64,000 bases of DNA from Neoechinorhynchus agilis (taxonomy: Eukaryota > Acanthocephala): NCBI GenBank assembly GCA_051530055.1, contig CM121342.1, forward strand, positions 7,006,001-7,070,000. The letters run 5' to 3'. The notes under the pieces were generated by a model. The model made no database searches. It was not told the DNA's origin and saw only the letters and a list, made by a program, of their open reading frames with translations. Below, piece by piece: positions 34,107 through 46,300 of the stretch. Every line of letters starts with the position of its first letter. The stretch's first letter is position 1. The position numbers and the translations under genes are program-made.

Positions 34107-34619
34107 TTCTTGTGATTTGAACGATGAAACCAATCTCGTTTTATCAATACTCAAACTAAATTAAAAGAGACGTTTTTGAATGGCTTTTACGGTTTAAAGT
34201 ATCTTCAATTTATCGAAATTTACGGTTGAAGTTCAAGAAAAAAAAGCGTGCGATTTAAAACTTCTTTATTTCGAACCAGAAAAAAGTTTAGTGTTCAAAA
34301 TTGTATCAAGGTTTATAAAAATTCATTTTAATTTATTTATTCGATATTTCACTTGTCGGATAATTCCGACATTCCCCCGAGGTTTGTCATTGTTAGCAGA
34401 GGAGAAATATATTAGTAAACCTAAATCCGAGGTGGCAAAACTAAGAAAAAGAAAGATTGTTTTAATCTGCTTTGTGAGTGTCTTTTCTAGACAAAACCGT
34501 CTCGGATAAAATTGTAAGGTTTCGAGAAATGACTGAAAGTTCGTTGAAATATTAACCTTCCGTGGATTGACGGGTTTCCAAGAGTCCTGGAACTAAACGC
34601 AAGGACTGCGGAGACGCTC
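34107..34619. other. spacer, nothing firm
   Basis: AT-rich; a 72-codon frame at 34291 has no recognisable family. Confidence 0.4.
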
Positions 34620-34790
34620 AAATGCAAAAAAATTGAAGGACGATGATATCCCCGATGCCGTTCAACTGCTTGCATCTTGTGATAAATTCCTTTTTCCTGA
34701 TGAACAAATTATTGGAATGCTCCGTGATATTCAACTGGCAAGGAGATCTGTGGCCTTTCAGTCAAATTCTCAACCGTTCTCCATAGTGGC
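34620..34790 (+). mobile_element. RT-nuclease family fragment (N-terminal part)
   Basis: KLKDDDIPDAVQLLASCDKF and the following LRDIQ segment match the region that precedes the reverse transcriptase in this family. It is a short isolated fossil on the plus strand, joined directly to Penelope-like sequence downstream. Confidence 0.5.
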
Positions 34791-34894
34791 TAATTTAGCT
34801 TTAAGATATAAGTGCACTTTAATCAATTGCATGCTGTTTTTTCAATCCGTTTTCATTGAGGCTTTCAATTTGAGTCTAAATAGGAGAAACGACA

Positions 34895-35515
34895 CAGGAC
34901 ATCAAGAAGAGGGTCGCTCAACATAAGCAACCCTGCAGTCGATTTGAGCATTCTTCGGCAATCTCAAATCATCAAGAGACATGTAAGCGTCGAGCGGATT
35001 TTGGTGGCACCAACCTTATAGAAATAGAGCAAAATTTAAAAAGACGGCTTGTTTTGGAGGCCTTACACATCGCTGCGTCAAACACAATGGAAGGAAATAA
35101 AGCTAATTTTAGCTTGAAACTTTCAGCCAGCGACGTGTTAAAAATCAATGCTAAAATCAATGGGAAAAAACGAGCGGATAATTGGTCCCTTCGAACTTCG
35201 GGTTTGGCGATCCCGCGCACTCCGAAATGAAACCCAGGTACCGGTCATTTAAAACGAAATAGTTGCTCATCCGCGTTTTTGCACCGCTAAAAACACTAAA
35301 GTAGAGGATACCTAAACAAATTCGTACCAGTTTGGACTTCGAGGACCCTCCGCCGCTGAGGTTGCCATAAAGTTCTGTTAGTAACCGTGAACTTTAGTAG
35401 ACAAAAAATCAGCGCTGGTAAAAGTAATCCATAGAAACTTTGTCAGTTTTTTTTAATTTCGTTTATCTTCTATTTCAAAAAGTTTAACTATTTGGTAAAT
35501 GTTTATTGCATAGTA
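34895..35515 (+). mobile_element. Penelope-like element 3' fragment
   Basis: Corresponds to 51415-52038 in the fuller copy: the distal GIY-YIG region (HRADFGGTNLIEIEQNLKRR, LVLEALHIAASNTMEGNKA) and the 3' UTR. Similarity is clearly lower before about 34980 and near-complete after it. Broken fossil. Confidence 0.7.
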
Positions 35516-36262
35516 GCATATTTTTGACTATTTCATCAACTTGTTTTTGTATGCGAAAATTTTAGAAAACATGAGCGAAAATCAGCTCCCCTCTCGTGGT
35601 TTCTTCGTATATTAGAAAAGATTCTTGTACTCCGATGCCTCGCTTCAGAATCTAGACAGAGATTTGTGTTATGTTCTCGAAGCCTCATTAAGTTGTGATC
35701 TTACGATTATTTCTCTAACATGAATTCCAATTTTCAAATTCGTAGTAAATTTTACGCTCTCAAACATCAAGCCAGTTTCGAAGTTCCCTTCAGTGAGTGG
35801 GTCTATTCTATGTGTGCAAACACCTCCAAACTGCTTTATTGTTTTATAAATTTGCAAATCGATAGAATCGCTATCGAAGTCCAGGACTACCTTTTGACCG
35901 GATTTTAAAAATTCGACACTTCTTGTCGCTGTCTTTTCTTCAAAAAATCTTCTATATTACCTTAAGCTACCTTTGAAAATTAGGTCTCAACGAGAATGCA
36001 CGAATTCTTCGTGTTTTTTGAAAAGTACTTGATTGTCGAAGGTGGCTGAGGTAAGATTTAGGATTTAGGACGAAGGAAAAGTGAATGTGGTTAGATTTTT
36101 TCAAAAACCGCGAATCGTAGTCCTGAACTGATGCATAGGCGACACTGAGATGATGATGTATAAAATGATGAAGTAGGCGGGAGGAGTATGAACATGTAGA
36201 CGAGGTTCACTCGTTACTGGGAGTTATAATTTATAAATTTTGAACACCATAACTTTGAACGC
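35516..36262. repeat. ~747-bp dispersed unit, copy 1
   Basis: First of four near-identical copies (also 38697-39443, 52039-52785, 57233-57979), starting GCATATTTTTGACTATTTC and ending AACACCATAACTTTGAACGC. It contains a 62-codon open frame on each strand (plus frame MNSNFQIRSKFY...). I do not recognise a protein. Unit function unknown; it travels with the neighbouring retroelement pieces. Confidence 0.8.
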
Positions 36263-36266
36263 GTCA

Positions 36267-38054
36267 AATCTAATAGAATCCGCGGTGAAGGCCCCCCTTT
36301 CCTCGCAAAACAATACGAATCTAGAATCGCGACCCTCCAAGATTCTCGCCTTTTCTAAAACCCCTCCGAATGCAGGTCACCAAAGCTTTCCGGTATGGTA
36401 ATCCTGCTTACCCCTCCCTCTACTCCACACTGACAAAACGCATCCGTATAGCCCGCAAAGTATTCCTCTCATCTCGTCTCTCGTCCGTTCCCAATCGAAA
36501 CTGGTGGCGTTAAATAAAAAATATCGCTGGTCTTGGTAGATCCACCCCTTTCGCATCTCTCCCCAAATCTGATCTCCTCTCAATCTTCAATACTATGAAT
36601 AAAAACCTCTGTCCTCCCTAAACCTCCTCTCCGTTGTCCCAACCTCCCTTCTCACTTTCGGACCCGCCCATTCATACATGTCCTTCCTTAGTTTCCCCTC
36701 TTGAAATCCTAGAAATTCTTAAACGCCTGCCCTGCCATTCTTCCCCTAATTCGACTATCCCAAATTGGGCCATTCGTTTCATCATCCCCGAACTTATCGA
36801 TCCTCTAACGCGCATAACGAACCTTAGCTTTCTACTGGGCTCTTTCCCGTCCTGTCTTAAGGAAGTCCGTGTCGCCCCTACCCAATAGCGATAAGCCGAT
36901 TTCCTCCACATCCCTTCGTCCCATCTCTATCTTCTCACCTTTCTCTAAAATCTTAGAAATTTTTTTTAAAACCCGCTTACTTCCCTTCTTCCTCAAAAAC
37001 ATCTCCCCTTCCCAATTCGCTTTCCGTCCCAATTACTCTTGTTCTGATGCCCTCCTCTGCATCTACGATACGCTTGTGCACAGCTTAGATTCCAGTCCAG
37101 AATCAATCGTCCGTCTCGTGCAACTGGATATTTCCAGGGTGTTACCATGTGCTTCCTTTGGCCTCCCTACTTGGCAACTCGCTTGGGTTTCCTCTTTCCT
37201 CTCCAACCGCAAACAATATATTAAATGTGGAATTTCTTGCTCCTCTTCTCTACCCATATTTAAAGGGGCCCCCAAGGCGCCGTACTTTCCCCTCTCATCT
37301 TTGACATTTTTCCAAATGACCTTCATCCCCTCACTCCCCCTACCAAATATTTTCTTTATACAGATGACCTCACAGTCATTACCATCGCATCTCTCCCTCT
37401 CCACTACCATAGACGAGCACAACTATCTCATTTCCTCGCTCTCCACCCTAAACCTCTCCTTAAATTTATCTAAATCTTTTGAGCTTGTCCCCCACATTTC
37501 CAAACGCAACCTTATCCCCGCGCCTCCCTCTCCCCATCCAACGCTCCTCTTCTCTTCGAATACTGGGCGTGATTTTACAAGAAAACCTTTAATGGGATGC
37601 CCACATTTCATTTACCCTCTCAAAAGCAAACCCTCGTCTTTACCTTCTCAAACTCCTCCGGCGTCTCGGCAATATGTGGGACTTGACTCCCTCCCCTCGA
37701 CGCCCACCTCCACTCCATTTTCTCCAAAAACGCCATCCGTCCACTTCAACCCCCTCCACAATTTTCTTCCCTCTTCTCTGCTCTTCCCTAGTAAACACTC
37801 GGAACCCCAACCTTTTTCATCCTCCCATCGCTCGTACCTCCCTCAACCAAAAATCTTTCTTTCCTCAAGCCCAATCTTTCCTTAACAACCGGAGAACAAG
37901 GAAAGACTCCTAATCTGCCATTCTCCTGTAAAACTCCAAAGACAAACCCCACCTTCCTTGCCTCAACATCCGACATCCAGACACCTTCAGCAAAGATAGA
38001 TGCTTGCAAGTGTATGGATCGTTCTTTTCTTAAATTAATAGAACGTGTTTATAT
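36267..38054 (+). mobile_element. jockey/CR1-like LINE relic, copy 2
   Basis: Carries the post-endonuclease linker (36380-36600), IPNWAIRFIIPELIDPLTR, and the RT domain from 36890. It shares the small deletion after QLDIS with copies 1 and 3. Unlike those, the active-site box reads YTDD, retaining the first Asp, and a one-base deletion shifts the frame at the GVPQG motif (37264-37270). It lacks the ~135 bp present in copy 1 near the thumb (junction CGGCAATATGTGGG at 37670). Confidence 0.85.
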
Positions 38055-38696
38055 GGCCTTCTGCACGATCCGTAAGTCCAACGATGGCTGCTTTTGGCAC
38101 GTCTGGGGTATTGTGGCTTGTCCTACTTTAGAGGTCCATAATACTCCGGATAGATCTTAAGGGCGTTCTCCCGACCAGCCGAAATCAAAGAAAGGCCGGC
38201 AATGCGACTTCCTTCATGAGTCTGAGTCCTGAACCTCCGTAGTTTGAGGGTAACGTCACGTGTTTAAACGAGGAATGGTCGAAATCGATATTGACGATTT
38301 GGCTGAGCTTATTCCGAAGAAGATCATCCAGACTCGATAGATCATCCTTGCACGCGAAGGCGGGTGCAGATCTCAGCCTGTGCAAAACCATTGGGATGTA
38401 GAGGCAGTTTCTAATCAAAAAACGGCCTCGTGAGATTTTAGATTTGAACATCTTTTACACAGCAAACTCAGGGCGGCAACGATATTCGCTACGTCCTTCG
38501 GAACATTCTCTTTGAAAACGCATGAACCCAGCAGACTGATGTCGCAAATATTGATTCGTTTAATGCCTGGAGCGACATTTTTGAATTGCTCGTGCTCCTG
38601 CGAGCTTTCTGTTTCGTCCATGTTCAGGAGTAGCAATTCACACTTTGAGCTGTTAAACTCGAGGCTTATCTTCGAGCTGATCTCGATGATGCCGTT
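38055..38696 (-). mobile_element. RT-nuclease family fragment (RT thumb region), copy A
   Basis: The minus strand shows GIKRINICDISLLGSCVF, FLIRNCLYIPMVLHRLRSAP, DDLLRNKLSQIVNIDF and LPSNYGGSGLRLMKEVALPA. These match the post-palm region of this reverse-transcriptase family, which in intact relatives is followed by the nuclease-like module. Opposite in orientation to the adjoining LINE relic. Broken fossil. Confidence 0.65.
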
Positions 38697-39443
38697 GCAT
38701 ATTTTTGACTATTTCATCAACTTGTTTTTGTGTGCGAAAATTGTAGTAAACATGAGCGAAAATCAGCTCCCCTCTCGTGGTTTCTTCGAATATTAGAAAA
38801 GATTCTTGTACTCCGATGCCTCGCTTCAGAATCTAGACAGAGATTTGTGTTATGTTCTCGAAGCCTCATTAAGTTGTGATCTTACGATTATTTCTCTAAC
38901 ATGAATTCCAATTTTCAAATTCGTAGTAAATTTTACGATCTCAAACATCAAGCCAGTTTCGAAGTTCCCTACGGTGAGTGGGTCTATTCTATGTGTGCAA
39001 ACACCTCCAAACTGCTTTATTGTTTTATAAATTTGCAAATCGATAGGATCGCTATCGAAGTCCAGGACTACCTTTTGACCGGATTTTAAAAATTCGACAC
39101 TTCTTGTCGCTGTCTTTTCTTCAAAAAATCTTCTATATTACCTTAAGCTACCTTTGAAAATTAGGTCTCAACGAGAATGCACGAATTCTTCGTGTTTTTT
39201 GAAAAGTACTTGATTTTCGAAGGTTGCTGAGGTAAGATTTAGGATTTAGGACGAAGGAAAAGTGAATGTGGTTAGATTTTTTCAAAAACCGCGAATCGTA
39301 GTCCTGAACTGATGCATAGACGACACTGAGATGATGATGTATAAAATGATGAAGTAGGCGGGAGGAGTATGAACATGTAGACGAGGCCCATTCGTTAATG
39401 GGAGTTGTAAATTATAAATTTTGAACACCATAACTTTGAACGC
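38697..39443. repeat. ~747-bp dispersed unit, copy 2
   Basis: See the copy at 35516. Here it abuts the RT-nuclease fragment directly at GATGCCGTT, and the 62-codon plus frame lies at 38901-39089. Confidence 0.8.
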
Positions 39444-39620
39444 TATTCGAGAACACATTCAATCTCGATCAAATGCCCCATAGATGTCAAATAGGAAAAG
39501 ACAAGAAGAGTTATATTTAAAGCAATGAACAGTGTCATAAATGATCGCCACAACGTTATTTTTTTCATTAAAAGTCAAAATTATTGCACTTTATTGTGAG
39601 AAAGTCTTTAAAAAGATGCG

Positions 39621-40340
39621 GGGGTATTTATCTATCTTTTTTACTTGTCACAATAACGATTCATCTTGCAGATAAGAATCTTGTGAACTACTACTGATTT
39701 TACAGCCGCATGATTGATCAAGTTTTGTTTTTAAATTACCAATTGGGCGGATTGTTGCAATGATAAGGATAAAAATCTTCATAATGTACTCTTAATAACT
39801 AACATATCTGTACCTGTTTGGGTTTCGATTACTCTCCGCCGCTACAGTTGCCGGAACGGTCTGCTATAATCTTTGGTAGGCTAAGACGGACTATGGTCTA
39901 ATTCCTCAACCGTGGTGATACAGAATCAGGGGAGGAAGGCTACAATACGCCGGACTTGGGTAGACTGGGTATCCGGTGACCGCTGTACCCTTCAATCTAC
40001 ACGATCGTCTCAAATTTTAGTTTTTTGCGGTCCTCATCAATACGACAACCTGACGAATCCGCTAATCTGAGGCAACAAACGAAGTCGATGATTATAAAGG
40101 GATTTTCCTTTCAATTTAGAATTCCATAGCTTAGTTTTTGTATTTTAATGAAGCATTTGCCAAAAAATCGCAATTTCAGTATTGTTCTTATTGTAAAACG
40201 GCAAAATGATTCCTGTAAATTTGTGAATTTCCCAACAAAGGAATAGACCGTGGCGCTAACATTGAAACTCTCGAATCCGGTGACTTTGACGATCCAAACA
40301 TGAAAACAGTTGCTTTTCAACGTTCGTAGTGTTTTCCCGG
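39621..40340. other. spacer, nothing firm
   Basis: A G-rich patch at 39830-40000 (CTCTCCGCCGCTACAGTTGCC...) resembles the patch near 35350 and 51880 (CCTCCGCCGCTGAGGTTGCC), so it is probably another Penelope-like 3' remnant. No gene seen. Confidence 0.4.
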
Positions 40341-40348
40341 TTCAAGAG

Positions 40349-40356
40349 TATATAAG
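40349..40356 (+). promoter_or_regulatory. TATA box of the small membrane protein gene
   Basis: TATATAAG in AGAGTATATAAGCACGTC, 66 bp before the start codon at 40422. Confidence 0.6.
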
Positions 40357-40421
40357 CACGTCAAGATCAAAGTCTCAAATCACTCTCGAAAAACTCAACG
40401 ATACTTGTGCTAATGAATTCG

Positions 40422-41081
40422 ATGGCAATTTTCCTCCTATTCTTGAATTTTACTTTCTGTACGGTAAAATGTGGTTACCAAGAATCATGTGAGAAATCGT
40501 ATGGTAATTCAAATTTGGTCACATCGAACGTTCAATTTAAAACGCTGAGTAGAAAAATCCGTAAGTTCATGGAAAATGCTTGTTAGAAAAGCTAATTATT
40601 TTCGCTTTATAGTTCGAGGAGGTAAGCTATGTTTTATTCGAAAGTTGCGTATATTGCGACATAAGGCACGGCAGCCAATCAAAAGTCAAGAAACATTTAA
40701 GGAGGATAAAAGTTCGGAAATGGCAGACAAAGATAATCAGATTTTCGTAAATCGGCACTGCATACCGTTTTTTATTCTTTTATTAGCAACGTTAAGTGTA
40801 TTACTTATCATGGCATTTGCGATGGCCTACGTAACACTCAAGCATTGCTTACGGTAATTTTTTAGTTTTTTTTGTTAAAAAATCGTAATTTTATTAGAAG
40901 GAAAATTCGAAAGGGACAAACAAATGAAGAACCTCCGACGTTCTTAAAGCTGGAAAAAAAGGATATTGAAGACGAAGGTAGCAGCTTTAACGATGCCGAT
41001 AATTGTTACAGTGTTCTCGGTGAACCGAATGAAAATGGATTTCCGCCTACAAAACTCAGGTGGCAACCATCTCATGTTTAG
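40422..41081 (+). CDS. Small single-pass membrane protein with signal peptide (novel)
   Basis: Three exons, 40422-40560, 40613-40853 and 40898-41081, joined by 52-bp and 44-bp introns with GTAAGT and GTAATT donors, give exactly 187 codons. The N-terminus is a signal peptide (MAIFLLFLNFTFCTVKC), followed by a short ectodomain with a basic stretch (RKLRILRHKAR, about 56-66). A transmembrane helix spans about 97-120 (IPFFILLLATLSVLLIMAFA). The basic-then-acidic cytosolic tail (RRKIRKGQ, then KLEKKDIEDEG) ends PPTKLRWQPSHV. The topology would be type I. No family recognised. A TATA box lies at a proper distance, and no acceptor-like AG precedes the ATG. Confidence 0.72.
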
Positions 41082-41445
41082 CTTTTGAGATTTTAAATAG
41101 AAAATCTAATCTCTAAATAAGAATGAGCATTGTTTGAAAGAATGCGATTATTTTGCAATTTTTTTTATAAAAGAACAGAATTTACTGCTCATGTCAACGG
41201 TTTTTTCAACATTTAAAAACCAAAAATAGCCTTCGAGTAAACATAAAAGTTTCCGATATGACGACCATGAATGAAAAAAAATTCAGTCCAAAATAAACGA
41301 AAAAAATATTCAAGATTTTGTTGTTACTCGTCAACTCAATATTATATTAAAGGTTTTTAGTCTTCAAATACGAACTATATTTCAATTAATGCACAGTATT
41401 TATTAAACTACGTGGTAAAATCAAAATTAACTTATAGAATTAATT
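41082..41445. other. spacer, nothing seen
   Basis: AT-rich sequence after the membrane protein gene. Confidence 0.5.
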
Positions 41446-41846
41446 AAAATTATGGAAAGCCTCTTTTCCCAACACCCATTATCGAACGGAAAATGGGTGT
41501 TTTATTTATTTCTTGCTTCAAAATTTCGACGCCTTGCGTCTTCGTCAGGAAGCTTTTCTTCGGTTATCTGAAAAGGAATCAGAGGAGGGCAACGAATCTG
41601 GAATAAAACATGAGGGTGTTGGGAAAAGAGGCTTTCCATAATTTTATGAACATGCGGTTAAACCTCTACAAACTTCGCGACTCTGGAGAGGATAAAGATT
41701 TTGGAGCAACGGATCATTTTTACGGACAGCGTTGCCCTCCTCTGATTCCTTTTCAGATAACCGAAGAAAAGCTTCCTGACGAAGACGCAAGGCGTCGAAA
41801 ATTTTAAGTAAGAAATAAAAAAAACACCCATTTTCCGTTCGATAAT
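41446..41846. repeat. Permuted inverted repeat (A-B-A'-B')
   Basis: Block A (41446-41477) is perfectly complementary over 32 nt to A' (41614-41645); block B (41478-41594, 117 nt) is about 97% complementary to B' (41730-41846). The order A-B then A'-B' is a circular permutation of a simple inverted duplication, which would read B'-A'. The plus strand of A'-B' is open (41610-41807). B' contains CTGACGA, a GACGC-AAG-GCGTC stem-loop and GAAA, resembling the hammerhead ribozyme core reported in Penelope-like elements. Confidence 0.75.
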
Positions 41847-42465
41847 AAATCTAGAATTAATTCGAAAACCACTTTGAAATACCGAATGGTTGGCGATCCG
41901 ACGAGAGCAGTTTTGCTCCTCCAAAACATAAGTCTGACTCTGCAATCCAGAAAGGCGGTGATGTGAATGATCTACCGGAAATATTGGTTTATTATTCTAC
42001 TTTAAAACGTGTATCAATTTCAGAGGTTCTCAATATCCAACCCAAGTGAGTGTTGACGCGGCTCATATTACTGAACTTTTTAAATGAAAAAGTTTCGAGA
42101 ATTGTGTATCTTTAAAATGAACAGCAAAACAACATACTCAAAAGGCGACAAAATCTCCTGGAGAATAAAATTAAGGTGTTGACGCGCTCATAATGTTGAA
42201 CTTTTAACGTGAAAAATGAAATTTCAAAAAATTGCCCATTTTTAGAGTCGTCAACCAAAGTAACGGGAGTTTTCAATAGAGATTTCTTAGAATGAATGTA
42301 TTTAGCGAACGTAAATTTCCGACTGTACCAATCTTGGACGAAAGTAAAGATCAATAAAAAACTGCGCACTTTCACTCGAGAATGATTTTCGTCTCAATCA
42401 TAACGATCACTATTGAAAAGCGTGCTTATGATCACAATGTAAATGCATTTATTTTTGATGGCTCA
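41847..42465. other. spacer, nothing firm
   Basis: Contains a short imperfect direct repeat (GTGTTGACGCG...CTCATA, about 42050 and 42178). No gene seen. Confidence 0.4.
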
Positions 42466-42857
42466 TTAATTAGACGTTTCCCGACTTTTGATTTTCTCTT
42501 CAGAAGACTTGAATCCATTGGAACTCTTCTTTGGAATAAACGGAGATACACAGATGCAACATACAAGAAAAGTGACAATCGTTGAAACTGCAAAAATTAA
42601 AAACCCGGCGATTAAGAATAAATGAGTTGTGCTTAGATTTGAACCAAAAACGGAACCTAATTTCTTCAGCACTTCTTCGATCTGGCTACTGAGGTGCATT
42701 GTTAAACTTTGAAAACGCATTTGGCCTAAACTAAGCGTTGTCATGACAACGAGATTGAATTTCAACACAGCAAGAATATATTTTGCTACTAACCTTCAGT
42801 GCGATCACGCAATTGCTGATTTTTTCTCTCGCTCTCGATGTAATCAGTTTTTGTAAG
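42466..42857 (-). CDS. Tail-anchored coiled-coil membrane protein (3' exons)
   Basis: Two exons, 42857-42794 and 42725-42466, join across a 68-bp intron (GTTAGT donor, TTTAG acceptor) to give 107 codons. They encode a charged helix (TDYIESERKNQQLRDRTEGQ, then MHLSSQIEEVLKKLGSVFG) and a hydrophobic anchor (THLFLIAGFLIFAVSTIVTF) with a short polar tail (KSSEEKIKSRETSN). The helix-plus-anchor layout is SNARE-like, but layer residues are not clear. No ATG lies in the first exon, so an upstream exon is missing. Its first exon overlaps the end of the adjacent zinc-finger exon in another frame. Confidence 0.5.
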
Positions 42858-43344
42858 CTACTTCCGATAGCATGCGATAATTTCGCTGATGCACTTCTGA
42901 ACGTATATGTTTTGCAATCTCAAACTTATTGTTCAGCTTGATCCAACACATCTCACAGAACATTGGAGGACTTGCTTTAATGCTTACCGCTCGATCTTGC
43001 ATTTCTCTACATTGCTGCATCATATGAACGACGTATTCTGGATTTGAAAGTGGTGATGAATCTTTAACTTGCGAATCTAGTGGACCAAATAAGTCGATTT
43101 TGTATCCGGCACCACTTGGATCTCCTCGAGCTGGTTTGTTCCAATCGTAACTGTTCGCAGGAACACTTTGCGATAAATACGAAGTATGATCTCGTTTTTG
43201 CAGGAGGCTGAAGAAAAGTCGACGAATCGGTAAACATGTATCCTCAAATATTTGATAGGGTGAAGCGTTTGGATCATCTGAAGGATCGTCGAAATATGTC
43301 CGAAAAAGACATATTTTATCCCAAAAGAGGTGAATCACAATGCG
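42844..43344 (-). CDS. Probable C-terminal exon of spindle-E/TDRD9, with a C2H2 finger
   Basis: Open from an acceptor (GTCTTAG, exon start 43344) to a stop at 42844. PYQIFEDTCLPIRRLFFSLL and NSYDWNKPA resemble the C-terminal end of TDRD9 (its PYEWN region). The last 30 residues form a C2H2-type finger: CEMC, 15 residues, H, five residues, H (CEMCWIKLNNKFEIAKHIRS). It could instead be a separate short gene, because the upstream open frame has its own stop at 43381; splicing the two needs a donor at 43425 that removes the conserved end of that frame. Confidence 0.45.
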   Translation of the reverse strand, partial: RIVIHLFWDKICLFRTYFDDPSDDPNASPYQIFEDTCLPIRRLFFSLLQKRDHTSYLSQSVPANSYDWNKPARGDPSGAGYKIDLFGPLDSQVKDSSPLSNPEYVVHMMQQCREMQDRAVSIKASPPMFCEMCWIKLNNKFEIAKHIRSEVHQRNYRMLSEVAYKN

Positions 43345-43380
43345 CTAAGACAACCGGTTTCCCCGATTCATCTCCTTTGT

Positions 43381-46300
43381 TCATTTAAAGTAAGATCTAA
43401 TTTTGTTAATTATAGCGAAATCAACTTCATTTAGCATGGCATCAAAATGAAGGGCGATGTCATGATCGGGATATACAGCGACTCCGGAGTCCGGATGTAT
43501 TCCCAGTCCACAAAGGGCACTAACGTACATGGTTCTAAAGCAATCAGCCCTTATTTGACACACTGGGCTGAAAATAAGTGTCATCATAAGTGGCATACCG
43601 ACGATCGGGGGCATTTCTGTAGTGTTGAATAGACAAACCGAATTCTCATTGCATCTAACTTCACCTGCAACGACCAGTCGTTCAAAGTCAAGACTGCTTT
43701 CACAATCTAACATGTGACCATTGATATCGCTTCGATGAATTCGTACCTCATTCGAAATGTTTAAAGCTCTTGGAAGAGCAGTGAAAGACGATTTAAGGTT
43801 ACTTTTAAATGGCCCGATTTGGATACTTCGTTGTGTGTGATATTGGCGGTTTTCTATACCTGGAAAGACTTCAATAAGTGCATCGGATAATTTGCTGCGT
43901 CGATAATCACCATCAACGTACACTTCCACCATGCGAGCAGGATCTGAACATAGACTTGAAATGTGTTCATCGTCCACAGGCTCGAGGTATACACGTCTAT
44001 CAGAAGGTAAAAACTCCTCGAAATCCTTGCAATCGACATCATTTGTAGTTCCAATCGCTGCCATTTGATACTCATGAACGTCGTCCTGACCTTCGATTTT
44101 CGCCGAAAACCGACCAAACCTGATTATTTTAACGATATGCGCATTGTATCCATTATTTCGGGAAGATCGCATATTGACACCGATTAATCGTCGTGCAGAT
44201 TTTGGTTTAATGGTCAATCGATCAATCGAAGCCAAAGTAATTACGTCTTCGTGTACTTTACAATGACTTAAATTATCCGATAAATATTGAACGGAATTCT
44301 CAATAATAATCGTAGTATCGTCCCCAATTGTACGTGAGTTTAAATCACCTTCACAGACAATAAATAAATTTTTGTCATTTTCGTCAAGAACGACAGTAGC
44401 ATTGGTCATCCGCAAATCCTGATGGAGTGTGTCCTGAAGAGTATCAGCAACTAAGTTTTTCTCGATCGGACTGATCTTTTCCACTTTTACAGTCCGTTGT
44501 GGATCATAAAGTTTCATTGATTTATTGACAGTCTTGTAGTCTAGTGGAGTTCGTACAAAGTAGTTCGGATAGCAAGAGCCAGCTATGGCGACTTTGAGAA
44601 AAAGGCAATCAATATTGTGCTTGAGTTCATTTGTCTTATGAGCTTCCTGCATCTCTTGAAGAAGATTACTACGGAATGGTCGGACGCGCATTATGGACAA
44701 ACGTCGAAATAAATCGTCGTAGAGTCGATGAGCTTCAAGGAGACTGCGAATAGATACTCCATTTTGAGTGGTGAATCTTCGCATCTCCTCTCGGGTTCTT
44801 AGAAGATTTTCCTTCGTATACGCTAGGTAACATTTGAAAATGTTTGCCATTGCAAACATCTCCGAATTCGTACCGTTCGCCCATCGACGTTTGTTCCGAA
44901 CCCGTCGTACCAAGTTTCTATAACCAGCGGGAAATATCTGACGTGAACTAGAAACTACTGCCATTATCACCGCATCTTCTAAAAGACCCAATACATGTCC
45001 GATGGCAATCAATTTAGACCATTAATTCTCAACTGGAACACCAATAAGTTGATCTCTTTTAATCTTAGAAAACCTGGTAAAAGTAGTATTTTCCCCTTTG
45101 AAATGCTTCATCGCTTTCAAAGTACTCTAAGTTATGAAAATCTAAAAAGACAAGCGACAAAGATCAAAAAATATAAAACTTTTGTTTGAAGATGATTGAA
45201 TTATTGTTTATAATGGAAAAAATAGAAGGAACTCTATTAAATCCCACAGGGCTTACGTATTAGAAAAGTTTCCAGCAACCTTCACACGATATTGTGTGCC
45301 CAAATAAATGGGATTCAATAAAATTTCTTCAAATATTCCGCCATAAACGAACATTAAACCTTCGCTGCGTTGGGGGGCTTCAGTAGAACATGAGAACTAA
45401 TGATTTAGACAAATGAACAGATATTGGTAATCTTGCCATTATTTGACCAACAAAAGTGAGATCACCATCGGAGAAATTTGTTTTGGCGGCTAAATCTTTG
45501 TCGACAGTTAAAGCTCCAAGTTCGAATAGAGTTAAGACATTTGATAGAACTCTGCTTTTCTCTGGGGGTGATATTACACCTTGAAGAATGTCCCAAGGAC
45601 TTCCAAGACCGAGTAATTTTGTTTGAAGAATAACGTTCAACAATGGCGTTCGCAACATCTCTGGGCGTTCTGTTTTTGGTAGAGATTCATAGAAATCTCT
45701 TGGAACAAGTCTTATGCATACACCGTTGGCAACTCTACCGGCACGACCTTTCCTCTGTTCACAATTGGATTTGGACGCCCATGTCAGTTGAAGAGATGTG
45801 AACGAATGGCACGGATCACATTGTAACTGCTTGGTCATACAACAATCGATCACATATCGAACGTCCGGTACGGTAATGGAACTTTCGGCAATATTTGTAG
45901 CCAATATGATTCGCCGCTCACGAGGATTGTGCTTCTCAAAAACGACGATCTGATCGCTAATAGCGATCTCGGAATGCAGGGGCAACACGACAAACCTTGA
46001 CGACTCTGGAAAATGCTGGCTTATTTGATTGTCGATTTCAATTATTTCGCCCATTCCTGGTAGAAAAACAAGGACAGTTCCTCGAACGAAGTTCCGTGGA
46101 TTTGCTTCAAATTCATCATGATCCCATTTTTCGATTAAACGCAAAGCAGCAATGACCGAACTTGCGGATAAAAATGTTGCTGACTGTTGCTCGACCCTAT
46201 CAATATTTGCTGCATCGAATACAGTTAATTGTCGAACTATTGGAAAATCAAAGTCATCAGCATAAAAAAGATTCACGTTATACAAATGTTCTGTTATATA

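Larger units (their letters stand above)
36267..39620. repeat. Segmental duplication, copy A (3.35 kb)
   Basis: Near-identical and collinear with 54801-58156 (offset 18534-18536). It comprises a LINE relic (+), an RT-nuclease fragment (-) and the ~747-bp unit plus about 180 bp of flank. Both edges are sharp: sequences differ completely outside AATCTAATAG and GATGCG. Confidence 0.9.
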
